A DNA stretch of 53,308 nucleotides, taken from Clostridia bacterium. Its GTDB lineage: Bacteria > Bacillota_A > Clostridia > Oscillospirales > Acutalibacteraceae. This document shows, one piece after another, positions 8,598-18,629 of this stretch. Under the pieces are notes generated by a model. The model was not told where the DNA came from, did no database searches, and was given only the letters and a program-made list of their open reading frames with translations. The stretch is taken from the NCBI GenBank assembly GCA_009930155.1, contig RZYX01000006.1, positions 1 through 53,308 on the forward strand, read 5' to 3'. How positions within the stretch are numbered: the stretch's first letter is position 1; each line of letters begins with the position of its first letter. The position numbers and the translations under genes were made by a program.

Positions 8598-11500
8598 TTA
8601 CGCAATTCCAATCTTTTTTGCCATTTCTGCTGTTTTAAGTTCCAAAAGTTTTGAAACGCCATTTTCCTGCATTGTTACGCCATAGAGCCTATCCGACTCC
8701 TCCATTGTACCACGCCTGTGAGTTATTAATATAAACTGCGTATTCTTTGTCATTGTGCGTACATACTGTGCATATCTTAACACATTTACATCATCAAGTG
8801 CCGCTTCAACCTCGTCAAATATACAAAACGGCGCTGGAGTGACCTTAAGTATTGCAAACAAAAGAGCAATTGCCGACAGACCTTTTTCTCCGCCTGAAAG
8901 CAGGTCTATGTTCTGAACATTTTTGCCTGGAGGCTGTACCTTGATTTCGATTCCACATTCAAGTGCATCCCGCTCGTCCTCTAAAATCAGCTCTGCTTTT
9001 CCGCCATCAAACAAATGCTCAAAAGTCTGAGCAAAAGCCTGATTGATTTTTACAAACTGCTCTCTAAACCTTGAGGACATATTCATTGTTAGCTCATCTA
9101 TAAGTTTTATTAGCTCATCTCTTGATTTTTCAATGTCGCCTATTTGCGTACTCATAAATTCATATCGCTCTGAAACTTCTTTGTATTCTTCAATTGCACC
9201 AACATTAACACTGCCAAGTGCACGGATTTTACTTTTAATCTCGCTAAGTTCCCTTTGTGCTTTTGACGGCTCAGTACAAGGCTGTGAAAGCTCGCTTGCC
9301 TCCCTGTGCGTTAGCTGATATTCGTCATAAAGCTTGTTGATTGTTTCGTCATACTCACGAATTATAATGGCTTTTCTCTCTTGCAACCTTGCAAGTTCTC
9401 CGCCCAAGTTTTCTCGCTCACTCGTCTTTTGACGCTCCAAAAGCCTTAGCTTTCCACTCTGCTCTTCAAGCTCTTTGCGTTCTTCCATTAGTCTTTTTAC
9501 TTCAGAATCGGCATTTTTACCTGTATCTCGAAGTTTTTGAGCCTGCATCTGATAATCTATAATTAACTTTTCTTGCTCATCGTTTTTGTTTTGTATTTGC
9601 TCAATTTCTGCTAGAAGTTCATCTTCTCTTCCCTCATGTATCATACGGCGTTTTTTTAGTGCCTCTATATTCTCCTCGTTTGCTCCTGTATCTTTTTGAG
9701 CAGCAAGTATCTCTAGCCCTATTTGTGATGCTTTGTTTGAAAGCTCCTCACGACTTTGCGAAAGAGTTTCTCTGTCTCCCGTTATGATTGAGATTTGATT
9801 TTCTATTTGTGCTATTTCATCGGACAACTTTGTATTTTGCTCCTGTGCCTGAGTTATCTGCTGTGCTAGGGCTATTATTCTGCCCTGTGCTGCCTCTTTT
9901 TCTGCCAAAAGCTCTTCATATGATGCTTTTGCAGTTTGTATTTGACCGTTTACAAGCGAGCATTCGCTCTGTGCTCTTATCTTTTCTTCCTGAGTTGTTG
10001 CAAGGTCTGCCTGTGCACCAATAAGGTCTGCCTTTGCTTTTGCAAGCTCTTCTGATGCAGATTTATGCTGCTCTGTGATTTGCTGTAATTTTTGAGAAAG
10101 AGTTTTTACCTCTTCCTTTATCTTGCCAATTTGGTTGCCTCGGCTTAAAATTCCTGCATTTTGCGACCTTGAACCACCCGTCATTGAGCCACCTGCGTTA
10201 ATGACTTGACCATCAAGTGTAACTATTTTAAAGCGGTTTGAATATTTTTTTGCAACCGCTATTGCACTGTCAACATCCTCAACAACAACCGTTCTTGCAA
10301 GCTGTGCTTTTATAATATTGTCATATTTGCTATCTGCCTTTACAAGCTCACTTGCAATGCCAATAAAACCGTAGCAATCGTCAAGACCCTTTTCGCTCAG
10401 CTCTCTTCCATGAATCGCTGAAATTGGTAAAAAGGTTGCTCTGCCCAGCTTATTTTCCTTAAGATAGTTAATCGCCCTTTTGGCATCTGATTCATTGTCC
10501 ACAACTACATTTTGAACTGCCGCTCCAAGTGCTGTTTCAATCGCTGCGGCATATTTATCTTTAACTGCAATAAGCTGAGAAAGTGCCCCATGAACACCAC
10601 GCAAAGTTCCTCTTTTTGCCTCTTTCATAACAGACTTAACGCTGCCTGAGTAACCCTCCATATTCTTTTCAAGCTCCTGGAGCATTCTTCCTTTTGATTC
10701 CTTTTGCCTTACTTCAATGCTCAAAGTATCAAGCTCTTCTTTGAGCTTTTGCACTTTTTCTGCTCTTTTTTGTTCACGCATTGAATAGCCACCAATAGCG
10801 TTGGTAACTTCTTCTATTTTTTGCTGCGCATCACTCAACGCTTGGCTTGCCCTTTTTTGCTCATCTTCAAGCTTTTGGTAAAGCTCATCCCTGCCTAAGA
10901 TTTGTTCTTCTATGGCAGATATTCTCAAAGTTATCTCCTGCGTCGCTGACTGTGCAGTTGACTGCGTAACTCTATTGTCTGCAAGAGATGCATAAAGAGC
11001 CGATAGTTGCTGTGAAAGCCCTTGTGTTTTGTCTGCGTTTTGAGCGTTCTCTTTTGCCAAATTTTCGGTTTGCTCATAAACGCCTGCAAGCTCTTGCTTT
11101 TTCTGCTCGATAGTTTTAAGGCTCTCATCAATAGCCGTTTGTGCTTGATTTATTTGTGCATCAATTCTGCCTTGAGTTTCGTTTGTTTGCTCCATATCTT
11201 TTTTAATACGCTCAATGGACTGATTGTTGAGTTCTATTGTATTCTTTGAAACAGCAATATTGGCATCAAACTGTGCCGCCTTCTCCTCAAAGCTTGAAAT
11301 ACTATGCCTAATTTCATCAATGCCAACTGTAATTCCCTGTGTTTTTTCAATTATTGCCTCTATTTGTTCTTCCATACCTAGAAGGTCGTTCTCGCAATCC
11401 AAATGCTGAGCGGATGCAAGCGAAATCTTATCCTCCTGCTCACGCAATCCTTCTTTTGACTTCTCGATTGTGTGTAGCCACAAGCCAATTTCAATTTCCT

Positions 11501-12167
11501 TTTTCTTTGCTGAAAAATCCAAAAACTGCACAGCTTTTTCACTTTGAATTTTAAGAGGGCCAACCCGCCCTTCAAGCTCTGCTAAAATATCCTTTAGCCT
11601 TACCAAATTTTCTTGCGTTTGTGAAAGTCTTCGTAATGCGTCAGAACGACGATAACGAAATTGTGAAATCCCCGCAGCCTCTTCAAACATATCACGGCGT
11701 TCTTTAGACTTTGCAGAAACCATATCTGCAATTTTTCCTTGGCTAACTATAGAATATCCGTCCCTGCCAAGCCCTGTATCCATAAATAATTCGTGTATGT
11801 CTTTTAGCCTTGCGGATTCATTATTTATTTTATATTCACTTTCTCCCGAGCGATAAAAGCGGCGTGTAACAGCAACTTCGTCAGCATCTTTTGCAAGCGT
11901 TCTATCCTCATTATCCATACGCAATGTAACCTCTGCAAAGCCCAACGCTTTTCTTGCAGAAGTTCCGCCAAAGATAACATCCTCCATCTTTGAGCCACGA
12001 AGACTTTTTGTGGATTGCTCGCCTAAAACCCAGCGGACAGCATCAGAAATGTTGCTCTTTCCGCTTCCGTTAGGGCCAACAACAGAGGTCATCCCATGCC
12101 CAAAAGTCAATATTGTTTTGTCAGGAAAGGATTTAAAGCCCTGCAATTCAAGTGCCTTTAAAATCAT
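8598..12167 (-). CDS. smc: Chromosome segregation SMC protein
   Basis: 1189 residues, the standard SMC size. The N-terminal Walker A is GPNGSGKSNISDAVRW. Two long coiled coils (about 170-500 and 680-1000) flank a hinge (about 500-660, with GVHGALSQLI and GGSMTGGS). The C-terminal head has the signature LLSGGEKGLSAIALLFA and Walker B CIFDEVEAALDD. SMC with ScpAB organises and segregates the chromosome. It lies 34 bases upstream of ftsY and 3 bases after the radical SAM gene. Confidence 0.97.
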   Translation of the reverse strand: MILKALELQGFKSFPDKTILTFGHGMTSVVGPNGSGKSNISDAVRWVLGEQSTKSLRGSKMEDVIFGGTSARKALGFAEVTLRMDNEDRTLAKDADEVAVTRRFYRSGESEYKINNESARLKDIHELFMDTGLGRDGYSIVSQGKIADMVSAKSKERRDMFEEAAGISQFRYRRSDALRRLSQTQENLVRLKDILAELEGRVGPLKIQSEKAVQFLDFSAKKKEIEIGLWLHTIEKSKEGLREQEDKISLASAQHLDCENDLLGMEEQIEAIIEKTQGITVGIDEIRHSISSFEEKAAQFDANIAVSKNTIELNNQSIERIKKDMEQTNETQGRIDAQINQAQTAIDESLKTIEQKKQELAGVYEQTENLAKENAQNADKTQGLSQQLSALYASLADNRVTQSTAQSATQEITLRISAIEEQILGRDELYQKLEDEQKRASQALSDAQQKIEEVTNAIGGYSMREQKRAEKVQKLKEELDTLSIEVRQKESKGRMLQELEKNMEGYSGSVKSVMKEAKRGTLRGVHGALSQLIAVKDKYAAAIETALGAAVQNVVVDNESDAKRAINYLKENKLGRATFLPISAIHGRELSEKGLDDCYGFIGIASELVKADSKYDNIIKAQLARTVVVEDVDSAIAVAKKYSNRFKIVTLDGQVINAGGSMTGGSRSQNAGILSRGNQIGKIKEEVKTLSQKLQQITEQHKSASEELAKAKADLIGAQADLATTQEEKIRAQSECSLVNGQIQTAKASYEELLAEKEAAQGRIIALAQQITQAQEQNTKLSDEIAQIENQISIITGDRETLSQSREELSNKASQIGLEILAAQKDTGANEENIEALKKRRMIHEGREDELLAEIEQIQNKNDEQEKLIIDYQMQAQKLRDTGKNADSEVKRLMEERKELEEQSGKLRLLERQKTSERENLGGELARLQERKAIIIREYDETINKLYDEYQLTHREASELSQPCTEPSKAQRELSEIKSKIRALGSVNVGAIEEYKEVSERYEFMSTQIGDIEKSRDELIKLIDELTMNMSSRFREQFVKINQAFAQTFEHLFDGGKAELILEDERDALECGIEIKVQPPGKNVQNIDLLSGGEKGLSAIALLFAILKVTPAPFCIFDEVEAALDDVNVLRYAQYVRTMTKNTQFILITHRRGTMEESDRLYGVTMQENGVSKLLELKTAEMAKKIGIA

Positions 12168-12170
12168 TGT

Positions 12171-13163
12171 TTAACCGTCCTTCTCTGCTCTTATCTCATA
12201 CTTTTTGAGTGCCTTGTCTTGTTTTACCTTACACTCATATCCATCTTTTTGTAATTGTTTTATGTTATATTTTTTCTGCCCTATCATTTTTGAAATCTCA
12301 CTTGTACTTACAAAAATAACAATCTTACCCTTTGGCATTTCTAAAAGCTGCTGTTTAGCTTTTTCAAGATAAATTGCACTCTCGCAAAGTTCCCTAAAAG
12401 CGGGATGATAAACGCCCGCAACAAAACCCTGCTCAACCGATCCTCCAGAATGAAGTCCAAGCCTTATTACTCGTATATGCTCATTATCAAAAAATCTTAA
12501 AAGCTGTGAACATAACAAAATTGCGTTATCAAGACTTTGAGGTTTATAAACACCCGATTTATAAAGCTGTGCGAGTTTTGTTTTTTCCAAAACAACTGTG
12601 GGATAAATCCGAATTGTGTCTGGCCTTAGCTTTGCAAGTTCCTTTGCGGTTCTAATGCACTTATCGTGCGTGTCACCAAACAGCCCCGTCATCATTTGTA
12701 GCCCCAGTTCAAAGCCATGCAGCTTTATAAGCCTGCTTGCATTCACAACATCCTGTGCGGTGTGACCACGCTCGTTTAGCGCCAAAACTTCATCGTCCAT
12801 GCTCTGTGCGCCAAGCTCAATAGCCTCAACTCCATAGAACTTTAAAACCTGCAAAACCTCTTCATTTATTGCATCTGGTCTTGTAGAAACTCTGATTCCT
12901 GATATATCTCCATTATCAATAAAGGGCTTTGCAGCTTTTAAAAGACTTTCCATATAGTCCCTTTCAATAGCTGTAAAGCTTCCTCCAAAAAAAGCAAGCT
13001 GTGCATTGTTGCACCCGCTGTTTTTCGCATTTGTTATGGCATCTGTTATATCCTGTGCTGTGACAGATTTAACCGTGCCAGATATTATATGTTGGTTACA
13101 GAAACTGCACTGGTGCGGACACCCACGGTGTGCCACAAAAAGTGCTATGTTTGCATGCCTCAT
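12171..13163 (-). CDS. Elp3-like radical SAM protein
   Basis: The 330-residue protein has the radical SAM cluster motif C15-x3-C19-x2-C22 (RGCPHQCSFC), followed by FFGGSFTAI and IELGAQSMDDEVL, as in the Elp3/oxygen-independent coproporphyrinogen oxidase-like group. It lacks the C-terminal acetyltransferase domain of true Elp3. Members sit between rnc and smc in many Clostridia; the substrate is unknown, with tRNA modification often assumed. It overlaps rnc by 4 bases. Confidence 0.88.
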   Translation of the reverse strand: MRHANIALFVAHRGCPHQCSFCNQHIISGTVKSVTAQDITDAITNAKNSGCNNAQLAFFGGSFTAIERDYMESLLKAAKPFIDNGDISGIRVSTRPDAINEEVLQVLKFYGVEAIELGAQSMDDEVLALNERGHTAQDVVNASRLIKLHGFELGLQMMTGLFGDTHDKCIRTAKELAKLRPDTIRIYPTVVLEKTKLAQLYKSGVYKPQSLDNAILLCSQLLRFFDNEHIRVIRLGLHSGGSVEQGFVAGVYHPAFRELCESAIYLEKAKQQLLEMPKGKIVIFVSTSEISKMIGQKKYNIKQLQKDGYECKVKQDKALKKYEIRAEKDG

Positions 13164-13828
13164 AGCCCCATTAGCTCCAATGCTTCTTTTGCTGCTTGTT
13201 GCTCTGCATGCTTTTTGCTCTTGCCATCGCCACTGCCTATTACATTATTGTTAAGATGAACTTCAACCTTAAAGCATTTGTTGTGGTCTGGCCCACTTTC
13301 TCCTACCAAAACATATTCCAAAAGCTCCTCAGGATTTTTTTGAATTACTTCCTGAAGAGTTGTTTTATAATCTTGAAAACTTGGTGTTTGGTTTACAGTA
13401 TGTGTAACAAAAGACAGCACAAACTTCCTAGCCTCTTCCATTCCACCATCCAAATATATCGAGGCAATAACCGCCTCAAAAGCATCAGCAAGAATTGACG
13501 AGCGTTCTCTTCCGCCTGTGTTTAGTTCACCTTTGCCAAGCAAAAGAGCACTGCCCAAGTCAATCTGCTTTGCAAATCCATAAAGGGATTCTTCGCACAC
13601 TGTTGCAGCTCTAAGCTTTGTAAGCTCGCCCTCAGGCAAATCTGTAAAGTTTTTATAAAAATACTCTGCTGTGATTACTCCAAGTACAGAATCGCCCAAA
13701 AACTCTAGCCTTTCATTGCTGCCATATTTAGTTTGTTTTTCGTTTGCATAGGAAGAATGCGTGAGTGCACGCAAAAGCAAGTTTTTATCCTTATAACTAT
13801 ATTTAATTTTTTCTTCTATTTCCTGCAC
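13160..13828 (-). CDS. rnc: Ribonuclease III
   Basis: 222 residues. The catalytic domain has the signature NERLEFLGDSVLG and the downstream acidic pair near ILADAFEAVIASIYLDGG. A double-stranded RNA-binding domain occupies about residues 150-222 (KTTLQEVIQK...GSGDGKSKKHAEQQAAKEAL). It processes rRNA and other duplex RNA. It follows the ACP-like gene by 5 bases. Confidence 0.95.
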   Translation of the reverse strand: MQEIEEKIKYSYKDKNLLLRALTHSSYANEKQTKYGSNERLEFLGDSVLGVITAEYFYKNFTDLPEGELTKLRAATVCEESLYGFAKQIDLGSALLLGKGELNTGGRERSSILADAFEAVIASIYLDGGMEEARKFVLSFVTHTVNQTPSFQDYKTTLQEVIQKNPEELLEYVLVGESGPDHNKCFKVEVHLNNNVIGSGDGKSKKHAEQQAAKEALELMGL

Positions 13829-13833
13829 AGATA

Positions 13834-14067
13834 TTACCCCAATTCTATTGCCGTTTCTATTATGTCAATCAAATCGGACACTCCATTTAACTTTGTAACT
13901 TCTTCATCATGAATTCTTATTTCAAATTCACCTTCAAGAGCAAGAACAAGCTCTGCTATATCCATTTCATCTGCTCCAAGTTCCTCAAATGTGAGTTCCT
14001 CTCCAACATCGTCCTCATCCATGTTAAGTTGGTCTGCAATAAATGAAACTACTTTTTCATAAACCAT
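13834..14067 (-). CDS. Acyl carrier protein-like protein lacking the phosphopantetheine serine
   Basis: The 77-residue, very acidic protein has the length, fold pattern and position (between plsX and rnc) of AcpP. The canonical GADSLD attachment motif reads GADEMD here, with codon GAA (Glu) where the modified serine should be and Met for the next Leu. No other serine lies in the helix II start. As written it cannot be converted to holo-ACP by a phosphopantetheinyl transferase. It could be a structural or regulatory ACP paralogue that mimics a phosphorylated state, or a degenerate copy with a canonical acpP elsewhere. The rest of the helices are well conserved, which argues against simple decay. 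Confidence 0.85.
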   Translation of the reverse strand: MVYEKVVSFIADQLNMDEDDVGEELTFEELGADEMDIAELVLALEGEFEIRIHDEEVTKLNGVSDLIDIIETAIELG

Positions 14068-14112
14068 AAATCTTTCCTCCGAAAATATTGTTGTTTTTAG
14101 GCCTTCTTAAAC

Positions 14113-14141
14113 ATCGTAAATCATTATAATTACTATGTCAA
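14113..14141 (-). promoter_or_regulatory. Putative internal promoter ahead of the ACP-like gene
   Basis: Minus-strand TTGACA (14136-14141) and TACGAT (14113-14118) are 17 bases apart in the 87-base gap between plsX and the ACP-like gene. The spacing is ideal and the -10 is a fair match. A ribosome binding site and the ACP start follow about 45 bases later. Confidence 0.5.
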
Positions 14142-14154
14142 TTATAAAAAGAGA

Positions 14155-15168
14155 TTATTCGTCTATTTCTTTTATTTTTTCTTGCGGTAAATTGTCTGCA
14201 ATTGTCTTTATTACATCCTGTTGTGCATAAATGCACGCCTGCTTTATGGCATTTTTAATAGATTTTGCATTTGATGAGCCATGAGCCTTAATTACAGGTT
14301 TGCTTATTCCCATAAGCGGTGCTCCACCAAACTCGCTGTAATCCATCCTCTTTTTAAACTCTATAACTCCACCCTTTATAGTAAGGGATGCTAATTTTGT
14401 AAATATATTCTTTGTAAATATATTCTTAATATTCTTCATTATTACATTTGCAACGCCTTCAAAGGTTTTAAGAAAAATATTGCCCGTAAAACCATCACAA
14501 ACAACTACATCTGCTACACCGCTTGGCACTTCTCTTGCCTCAACATTGCCAATAAAGTTAACTTTACCCTCTTTTTTAAGCAATGCATATGTCTTTTGCT
14601 GAAGCTCTGTACCCTTTGACTCCTCTGTTCCGATATTCAGAAGCCCAACACGAGGGTTCTCTGCTCCCTGAACCTTATTCATATACACACTGCCCATAAC
14701 GGCAAATCCCGATAACATCTCAGGTGTGCATTCAGAGTTTGCTCCACAGTCAACAAGCATAAATGGCTTTTCATTTGACGGAATAATGGTTGCAAGCGAC
14801 GCCCTTTTTACTCCCTTTATCCTTTTTACAAAAAAGGTTGCACCCATAACGAGTGCTCCTGTAGAGCCTGCCGATACAAAAGCATCTCCTTTTCCATTTG
14901 CCAGTGACTTAAGCCCAACTGCCATAGAAGAATTTGAACTACTTTTAATTATCTCTCTTGCTGGAGTATTCATTGTGACAATATCGGGAGCCTCTATTAT
15001 TTCCATTTTGCTTATGTCTAATTTATTATCCTTAGCACACTCTTCAATCTCTTGCGTTCTACCACAAAGAACAATCTCTACTCCCAGCTCCTGCTGAGCT
15101 AAGACGGAGCCTTTTAATATTTCCAGCGGTGCATTGTCGCCTCCAAAAGCATCAACAATAACCTTCAT
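14155..15168 (-). CDS. plsX: Phosphate acyltransferase PlsX
   Basis: The 337-residue protein starts MKVIVDAFGGDNAPLEILKG and has SAGSTGALVMGA and the GFTGNIFLKTFEGV block characteristic of PlsX. The enzyme makes acyl-phosphate from acyl-ACP for phospholipid synthesis. It lies directly after trmFO (1 base gap). The usual partner ACP is the next gene, but that copy lacks the carrier serine, so PlsX must use another ACP. Confidence 0.95.
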   Translation of the reverse strand: MKVIVDAFGGDNAPLEILKGSVLAQQELGVEIVLCGRTQEIEECAKDNKLDISKMEIIEAPDIVTMNTPAREIIKSSSNSSMAVGLKSLANGKGDAFVSAGSTGALVMGATFFVKRIKGVKRASLATIIPSNEKPFMLVDCGANSECTPEMLSGFAVMGSVYMNKVQGAENPRVGLLNIGTEESKGTELQQKTYALLKKEGKVNFIGNVEAREVPSGVADVVVCDGFTGNIFLKTFEGVANVIMKNIKNIFTKNIFTKLASLTIKGGVIEFKKRMDYSEFGGAPLMGISKPVIKAHGSSNAKSIKNAIKQACIYAQQDVIKTIADNLPQEKIKEIDE

Positions 15169-15169
15169 A

Positions 15170-16471
15170 TTATATACTACCCCCTAAAGTTTCAAGTGCT
15201 CTTTGTGCAAGCGCACCATATCTTTGCTTTTTATCTCTAATATGTTCATCAAGCGACGGAAGTATTCCAAAGTTTGCTCCCATCGGCTGAAAATTTTCTA
15301 TCCAGTGGTCACTAATATATCCAGTAAGGGCACCCATCATCGTTGTGTTTGGCAAAACAAGAGGACTTTCATCATTTAAATACCTTGCAGCATTTATGCC
15401 CGCCAAAATACCAGAAGATGCGGACTCCATATACCCTTCAACGCCTGTTATTTGCCCTGCAAAGAAAAGCCACGGCTTGCCACTGAACGAAAAGTCTGCA
15501 CCAAGAAGTTTTGGCGAATTAATAAAAGTGTTGCGATGCATTACACCGTATCTTAAAAATTCAGCATTTCGCAGTGCAGGTATCAACCCAAAAACTCTTT
15601 TTTGCTCTGCAAATTTAAGGTTGGTTTGAAAGCCTACAAGGTTATACATTGTGCCTGCCGTCGTTTCCTTGCGTAGCTGTAAAACTGCATATGGTCTATG
15701 CCCTGTTTTTGGGTCACGCAGACCAACAGGTTTAAGAGGTCCAAAACGCATTGTATCTGCGCCTCTGGACGCCATAACTTCGATAGGCATACAGCCCTCA
15801 TAAACGCCTTTTTTCTTGTCAAACTCATGCAATTCTGCACTCTGAGCATTTATAAGCGCCTCGTAAAAAACCTCGTACTCTTCTTTGTTCATTGGGCAAT
15901 TGATATAGTCATCGCCTTCGCCCCTGTCATACCTTGACTGAAAAAATGCATTGTCCATATCAATGCTATCTGCACTGACTATTGGTGCTGCTGCATCAAA
16001 AAAGTGAAGTGATCCACCGCACAGCTTTTCAATGTCAGCTGCAAGAGCGTCTGACACAAGCGGCCCTGCTGCAATTATTACTGCATCTGCCTGAGGAATT
16101 TGCGTTACCTCCTGCCTATGCACTGTGATAAGAGGGTTTTCGCTTATCCGCTGTGTAATCATTTTCGAAAACTCGTCCCTGTCCACCGAAAGTGCTCCGC
16201 CCGCTGGAACGCTACATTTTTTTGCACATTCCACGCAAAGAGACGAGAACATACTCATCTCTTCTTTTAAAAGTCCTGCCGCAGATTCTACCCGAATTGC
16301 CTTAAATGAGTTTGAACAAACAAGTTCTGCAAAACCGTCACTTTTATGTGCTGGTGAAAATCTTTGCGGCTTCTGCTCATAAAGGTCAACAGCAATATTA
16401 TGGCTTGCAAGCTGCATTGCCGCCTCAACTCCCGCAAAACCCGCTCCGACAACAACAGCTTTTTTAATCAT
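15170..16471 (-). CDS. trmFO: Folate-dependent tRNA m5U54 methyltransferase TrmFO
   Basis: 433 residues with an N-terminal FAD-binding GAGFAGVEAAMQLA motif, FAELVCSNSFKA, and the C-terminal MGANFGILPSLD typical of TrmFO (also called Gid). It methylates U54 of tRNA using methylene-tetrahydrofolate. Its start overlaps the topA stop by 8 bases. Confidence 0.95.
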   Translation of the reverse strand: MIKKAVVVGAGFAGVEAAMQLASHNIAVDLYEQKPQRFSPAHKSDGFAELVCSNSFKAIRVESAAGLLKEEMSMFSSLCVECAKKCSVPAGGALSVDRDEFSKMITQRISENPLITVHRQEVTQIPQADAVIIAAGPLVSDALAADIEKLCGGSLHFFDAAAPIVSADSIDMDNAFFQSRYDRGEGDDYINCPMNKEEYEVFYEALINAQSAELHEFDKKKGVYEGCMPIEVMASRGADTMRFGPLKPVGLRDPKTGHRPYAVLQLRKETTAGTMYNLVGFQTNLKFAEQKRVFGLIPALRNAEFLRYGVMHRNTFINSPKLLGADFSFSGKPWLFFAGQITGVEGYMESASSGILAGINAARYLNDESPLVLPNTTMMGALTGYISDHWIENFQPMGANFGILPSLDEHIRDKKQRYGALAQRALETLGGSI

Positions 16472-18611
16472 CCTTTGGTTTCTCCTCGTCTTTTTCTCCC
16501 TTTTTCTTTTTGCTTGGTGCTTTTACCTCGTATCCGCAACCTTCAGCAAGGCACACAAGCCCGCCTTTTCTTTTAAACAAGTTCTTTTGGCACTGTGGAC
16601 AAAGTTCCTTTGTTGGTTGATCCCATGTTATAAAATCACAGTTTGGATAACCGTCACAGCCATAAAAAACATAGCCCTTCTTTGATTTCCTTTGAATAAT
16701 ATTGCCACCGCATTTTGGGCAAAGTGCTCCCGTTTCTTGAATCAAAGGCTTTGTATTCTTACAATCTGGATAACCTGGGCAAGCAAGAAATTTACCAAAT
16801 CTACCAGTTTTTATTACCATTAGTTTTCCGCACTTATCACATGGAATGTCTGTTTTGTCCTCTTCCAGTTCTATTTTTATGCCTTCCATCTCTGTCTTTG
16901 CTTTTTTAAGTGTCGCCTCAAGGTCGTCATAAAACTCGTGCAGGATTGCAATATATTCGCCATCACCTTCACTTACTTCATCAAGTGATGTTTCCATTTG
17001 TGCTGTAAACTTTGCACTAACAAACTTTGGAAAGCGTTCTTTAAGCAATTTTGTTGTTGCCTCTCCAAGCTCGGTAGGCCTGAGCGTTTTTGCCTCACGA
17101 ACAACATATTCACGGCTAACTACGGTTGTGATTATTGATGCATATGTGCTTGGGCGTCCAACGCCGTTTTCCTCTAGCTCTTTAACAAGAGATGCTTCTG
17201 TAAAGCGTGCTGGTGGCTGTGTAAAGTGCTGATTGCCTATAATTTCTTTTAGCTTTAGCACTTCTTCGGTATCAAGCTCTGGAATTTTTATTCCACTTTC
17301 TTCATCGCCTGTATCAGCATCATAAAGCACTGTAAATCCGTCAAACTTAATTGAATATCCACTAGTTGAGAATGTGCAATATTTGCTTGCTGTATCAAAG
17401 CTATCCTTCTCGTCAACTGCCTTTATCTCAACTTTTACTGTATTTTGAATACAGGTAGCCATAAGGCATGCTACAAATCTTTGCCAAATAAGTGTATATA
17501 GCTTGAATTGTTCTGGAGTAAGGCTAGCCTTTACCTTTTCTGGTGTTAATGAAATTGTGGTTGGGCGGATTGCCTCATGGGCGTCCTGTGCATTACTGCG
17601 AGACTTAAAAGCCCTTGGCTTTTCGGGCAAATACTTTTCTCCATATGTTTCTAAGATAAAGTCTTTTGCCTGTTCCCTTGCCTCTTCAGAAATTCTAAGT
17701 GAATCAGTTCTCATATATGTTATAAGACCTGTTGTTCCCATTCCCTTTATATCAACGCCCTCATAAAGCTCCTGTGCTACTTTCATTGTGCGTCTTGTCT
17801 GAAATCCCAAACGACGGGATGCATCCTGTTGAAGTGTGGATGTGATAAATGGTGGCAATGGTTGCTTTTTGCGTGTACCTTTTTTTACGGATGTTACCGC
17901 ATATTTTGAAGTATCCAGTCTTTTAAGATATCCATCTGCCTGTTCCTTGTTTGTTATCTTTACTTTGCCCGTTTCATCACCTGTAAATGCAGAGTTAAAA
18001 GGCTTGCGTGATGACGCAGCATTAAACTTTGCATCAAGTGACCAATATTCCTCTGGAACAAACGCCCTTATTGCCTCTTCACGGTCAACAATAAGACGAA
18101 CCGCAACACTTTGAACTCGACCTGCGGAAAGACCTCTGCGTATTTTTTGTGACACGAATGGGCTTAATTTATAACCTACAAGCCTATCAAGTATACGCCT
18201 TGTTTGCTGTGCGTTAACAAGGTCCATATCAATTTTATGAGGATTTTGGATTCCATTTGTTATTCCCGTTTTTGTGATTTCGTTAAAAGTTATTCTGCAA
18301 GCCTTATCCATATCAAGCCCAAGCAAAGTAGCAAGATGCCAAGAAATTGCTTCTCCCTCACGATCCGGGTCAGTTGCAAGCAACACTTCGTCACTTTCCT
18401 CAACGGCTTTTTTAAGTTCTTTTACAAGCTTTTCCTTGCCCTTTATTATTGCATACTTTGGCTCAAAGTCATTTTTAACATCAACATTAAGCTTTGCAGC
18501 AGGCAAATCCCTAACATGACCCATTGAAGCCGCAACCTCATAATCACTGCCTAGATGCTCTTTAATGGTTTTTATTTTTGTTGGTGACTCAACTATAATA
18601 AGTTTTGACAT
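16464..18611 (-). CDS. topA: DNA topoisomerase I
   Basis: About 715 residues. The TOPRIM domain is at the start (IIVESPTKIKTI, DPDREGEAISWHL). The active-site tyrosine lies in GLITYMRTDSLRIS. Three C-terminal four-cysteine zinc ribbons follow (from about residue 585), then a basic tail. It relaxes negative supercoils. I placed the start at MSKLIIVESPTK (18611); the in-frame ATG at 18626 has its SD-like GAGG directly abutting it. Confidence 0.95.
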   Translation of the reverse strand: MSKLIIVESPTKIKTIKEHLGSDYEVAASMGHVRDLPAAKLNVDVKNDFEPKYAIIKGKEKLVKELKKAVEESDEVLLATDPDREGEAISWHLATLLGLDMDKACRITFNEITKTGITNGIQNPHKIDMDLVNAQQTRRILDRLVGYKLSPFVSQKIRRGLSAGRVQSVAVRLIVDREEAIRAFVPEEYWSLDAKFNAASSRKPFNSAFTGDETGKVKITNKEQADGYLKRLDTSKYAVTSVKKGTRKKQPLPPFITSTLQQDASRRLGFQTRRTMKVAQELYEGVDIKGMGTTGLITYMRTDSLRISEEAREQAKDFILETYGEKYLPEKPRAFKSRSNAQDAHEAIRPTTISLTPEKVKASLTPEQFKLYTLIWQRFVACLMATCIQNTVKVEIKAVDEKDSFDTASKYCTFSTSGYSIKFDGFTVLYDADTGDEESGIKIPELDTEEVLKLKEIIGNQHFTQPPARFTEASLVKELEENGVGRPSTYASIITTVVSREYVVREAKTLRPTELGEATTKLLKERFPKFVSAKFTAQMETSLDEVSEGDGEYIAILHEFYDDLEATLKKAKTEMEGIKIELEEDKTDIPCDKCGKLMVIKTGRFGKFLACPGYPDCKNTKPLIQETGALCPKCGGNIIQRKSKKGYVFYGCDGYPNCDFITWDQPTKELCPQCQKNLFKRKGGLVCLAEGCGYEVKAPSKKKKGEKDEEKPKDD

Positions 18612-18629
18612 AACCTTGTGTACCATCCT

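Noticed and set aside
9043..11575. Several plus-strand frames opposite smc
   Set aside because: Shadows of the long SMC coiled-coil coding sequence.
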